Assembly (NCBI RefSeq): GCF_022819385.1
Contig: NZ_CP089290.1
Coordinates: forward strand, 372,001 to 436,000
Length of the DNA: 64,000 bases
DNA from: Candidatus Nanosynbacter sp. HMT-352
GTDB lineage: Bacteria; Patescibacteriota; Saccharimonadia; Saccharimonadales; Saccharimonadaceae
Direction of reading: 5' to 3'
Made by a program: the position numbers and the translations under genes
Shown here: in pieces, positions 62,990 to 64,000 of the stretch
Layout of the letters: each line of letters opens with the position of its first letter
Numbering within the stretch: position 1 is the stretch's first letter
Notes under the pieces: generated by a model
What the model saw: only the letters and a program-made list of their open reading frames with translations
Told to the model about the DNA's origin: nothing
Databases searched by the model: none

Positions 62990-64000
62990 CTATTTTCCCA
63001 GGCGATTGTCCTCGCTCTCATTTTTAATCAAGCTTGACACTTCCCACGCCAGATAGTCAGCCACGGTCTTTTTAAAGTCCTCTAGCGTCGGTCTTGTGTC
63101 TATTGGCGCCGTCTGATTCCAGTCTGAGCCGTTTTCTGGGTCAATGTGTCCTTCGTAATATTCTTTTTCCGTAAAGATATTTAGCTTACTCTTTCCGAAT
63201 CGCACAAGGTCTACTACTTCCTGGTATCTTTCTTTTGCCCTGTCGGTATCTCTTAGATTTACACTAGCCTTTTTCCTGTTGGTCCTTGTGTAGCCGTCGT
63301 TTGAAAAGTCTATGAATTTAACAACTTCGTCTCTTTGGTGCGCTTCTCCCGCCCTAAACACGTATATATTTGTCTGTACGCTTGATTTCCCAACGAATAA
63401 ATCTATAGGCATTTTAATACTTGCAAGTAGTGTATTCTTCGTAAGAATCTTCTTATTGAGTTCCTTTGCTTTTCCACTACCTGCTGAATTTTGAATGATA
63501 ATGGCTGCGTATCCTCTGTTCATCATGGAAAGCGCTTTTTCTACGAAAATCATTCCATTGCCCTCTGCTGAATAAGGTGGATTAAGCACAAAGGCGGTTG
63601 CTGGGAATTTTTCATCCGTTTTGCCGAAACCGTATTTACCATCAAAATCAAGAAGTGAATCTTTATTTAAGATGTTTGAACTTCCATCTCCCATGAGTAT
63701 CATGTTTAAGATTGCAAGCATATAGATATTTGACAATACCTCTAGTCCCAAAAGCTGCTCTGCTTTTATTTTGAGTTGTTTTTGTTCTAACTCTAATGGA
63801 GATGTTATTTTTGCTTTTGCGTCTATAATCATCTCGTTCATTGCGGCAACAAGTAGTCCTGCACTTCCTGTCGCAAAGTCCCAAACATAGCTGTCTTTAT
63901 CTACCCTTGCTAGTTTTACTAAAAGATTAGCGACATAAGACGGCGTTAACACTACGTCATTTAGCTTATCTTGCGTAAAGCCGAGCCACGAGTACATTTC
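62990..64000 (-). CDS. hsdM: Type I DNA methyltransferase subunit HsdM, 5' truncated
   Basis: The last 336 codons of an N6-adenine methylase; the gene starts beyond the window. Motif I is DFATGSAGLLVA and the catalytic motif IV is NPPYS. It is followed by hsdS in the same direction. hsdR is not in the window. Together they would methylate, and with HsdR cut, a bipartite site. Confidence 0.92.
   Translation of the reverse strand, partial: EMYSWLGFTQDKLNDVVLTPSYVANLLVKLARVDKDSYVWDFATGSAGLLVAAMNEMIIDAKAKITSPLELEQKQLKIKAEQLLGLEVLSNIYMLAILNMILMGDGSSNILNKDSLLDFDGKYGFGKTDEKFPATAFVLNPPYSAEGNGMIFVEKALSMMNRGYAAIIIQNSAGSGKAKELNKKILTKNTLLASIKMPIDLFVGKSSVQTNIYVFRAGEAHQRDEVVKFIDFSNDGYTRTNRKKASVNLRDTDRAKERYQEVVDLVRFGKSKLNIFTEKEYYEGHIDPENGSDWNQTAPIDTRPTLEDFKKTVADYLAWEVSSLIKNESEDNRLGK

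Overview
The window (about 64 kb, moderately AT-rich, genes packed on both strands) looks like a chromosome segment of a Candidatus Saccharibacteria (TM7/Patescibacteria) cell, probably an oral Nanosynbacter-like epibiont. This is inferred from gene content and style: very short intergenic gaps, small housekeeping genes, a complete F1Fo ATP synthase, a membrane-fused SpeE, DUF475/TerC, PEGA and sortase surface proteins, and TGA used as a normal stop codon (which argues against the UGA-recoding Absconditabacteria/Gracilibacteria). No rRNA is present, so the taxonomic call rests on gene content only.

Layout. 1-2.7 kb: the end of a cell-wall/division cluster (ftsW, murG, ftsQ). 2.7-4.9 kb: an AT-rich gap, a DUF2726 protein and a DUF6609-like membrane protein. 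4.9-7.5 kb: a polyamine cassette (speD, DUF4178, membrane-fused speE). 7.5-15.4 kb: a VirD4/HerA-like ATPase, a sigma region 4-HARE fusion, topA, a CDP-alcohol phosphatidyltransferase and dprA. 15.44-15.79 kb: a plus-strand structured RNA gene with its own promoter and terminator. 15.8-18 kb: a Fur-family regulator with a two-subunit permease. 18-25 kb: DUF475/TerC, pth, a CobW GTPase, a small secreted/membrane cassette, der and a pseudouridine synthase. 24-31.7 kb: two histidine kinase/response regulator pairs, paralogous small membrane proteins, tRNA-Glu and a DUF3048 lipoprotein-like protein. 31.7-39.5 kb: gltX, surface proteins (DUF4367-like, PEGA), a sortase, tRNA-Leu, a second small cassette, an NnrD-like protein and exonuclease III. 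39.5-45.5 kb: a hydrolase, two GT4 glycosyltransferases (probable glycolipid synthesis), smpB, an ABC-F protein and a glutaredoxin. 45.5-52.2 kb: the ATP synthase operon with a strong terminator. 52-54 kb: a hypothetical protein and dus. 54.0-54.83 kb: a GC-rich, hairpin-dense region with a tRNA-like 3' end. 54.8-58.1 kb: a UvrD-type helicase-nuclease. 58.2-61.9 kb: a secreted cysteine-rich protein cassette, small proteins and a P-type ATPase. 61.9-64 kb: the end of a type I restriction-modification locus (hsdS, partial hsdM).

Two expression styles stand out. Most genes have a TATAAT-like -10 box ending only 6-10 bases before the start codon and no Shine-Dalgarno sequence, which predicts leaderless mRNAs. 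A few short monocistronic cassettes (20.9, 37.5 and 58.3 kb, perhaps 54.5 kb) instead have a TTGACA-type -35 with 17-base spacing, a structured 5' leader of 75-85 bases, a strong Shine-Dalgarno, GC-richer codons and a dedicated hairpin terminator. Their products are small, secreted or membrane-bound, and are the best candidates for lineage-specific or host-interaction factors. The other prime targets are the orphan RNA at 15.5 kb and the unexplained RNA-like region at 54.0-54.8 kb.
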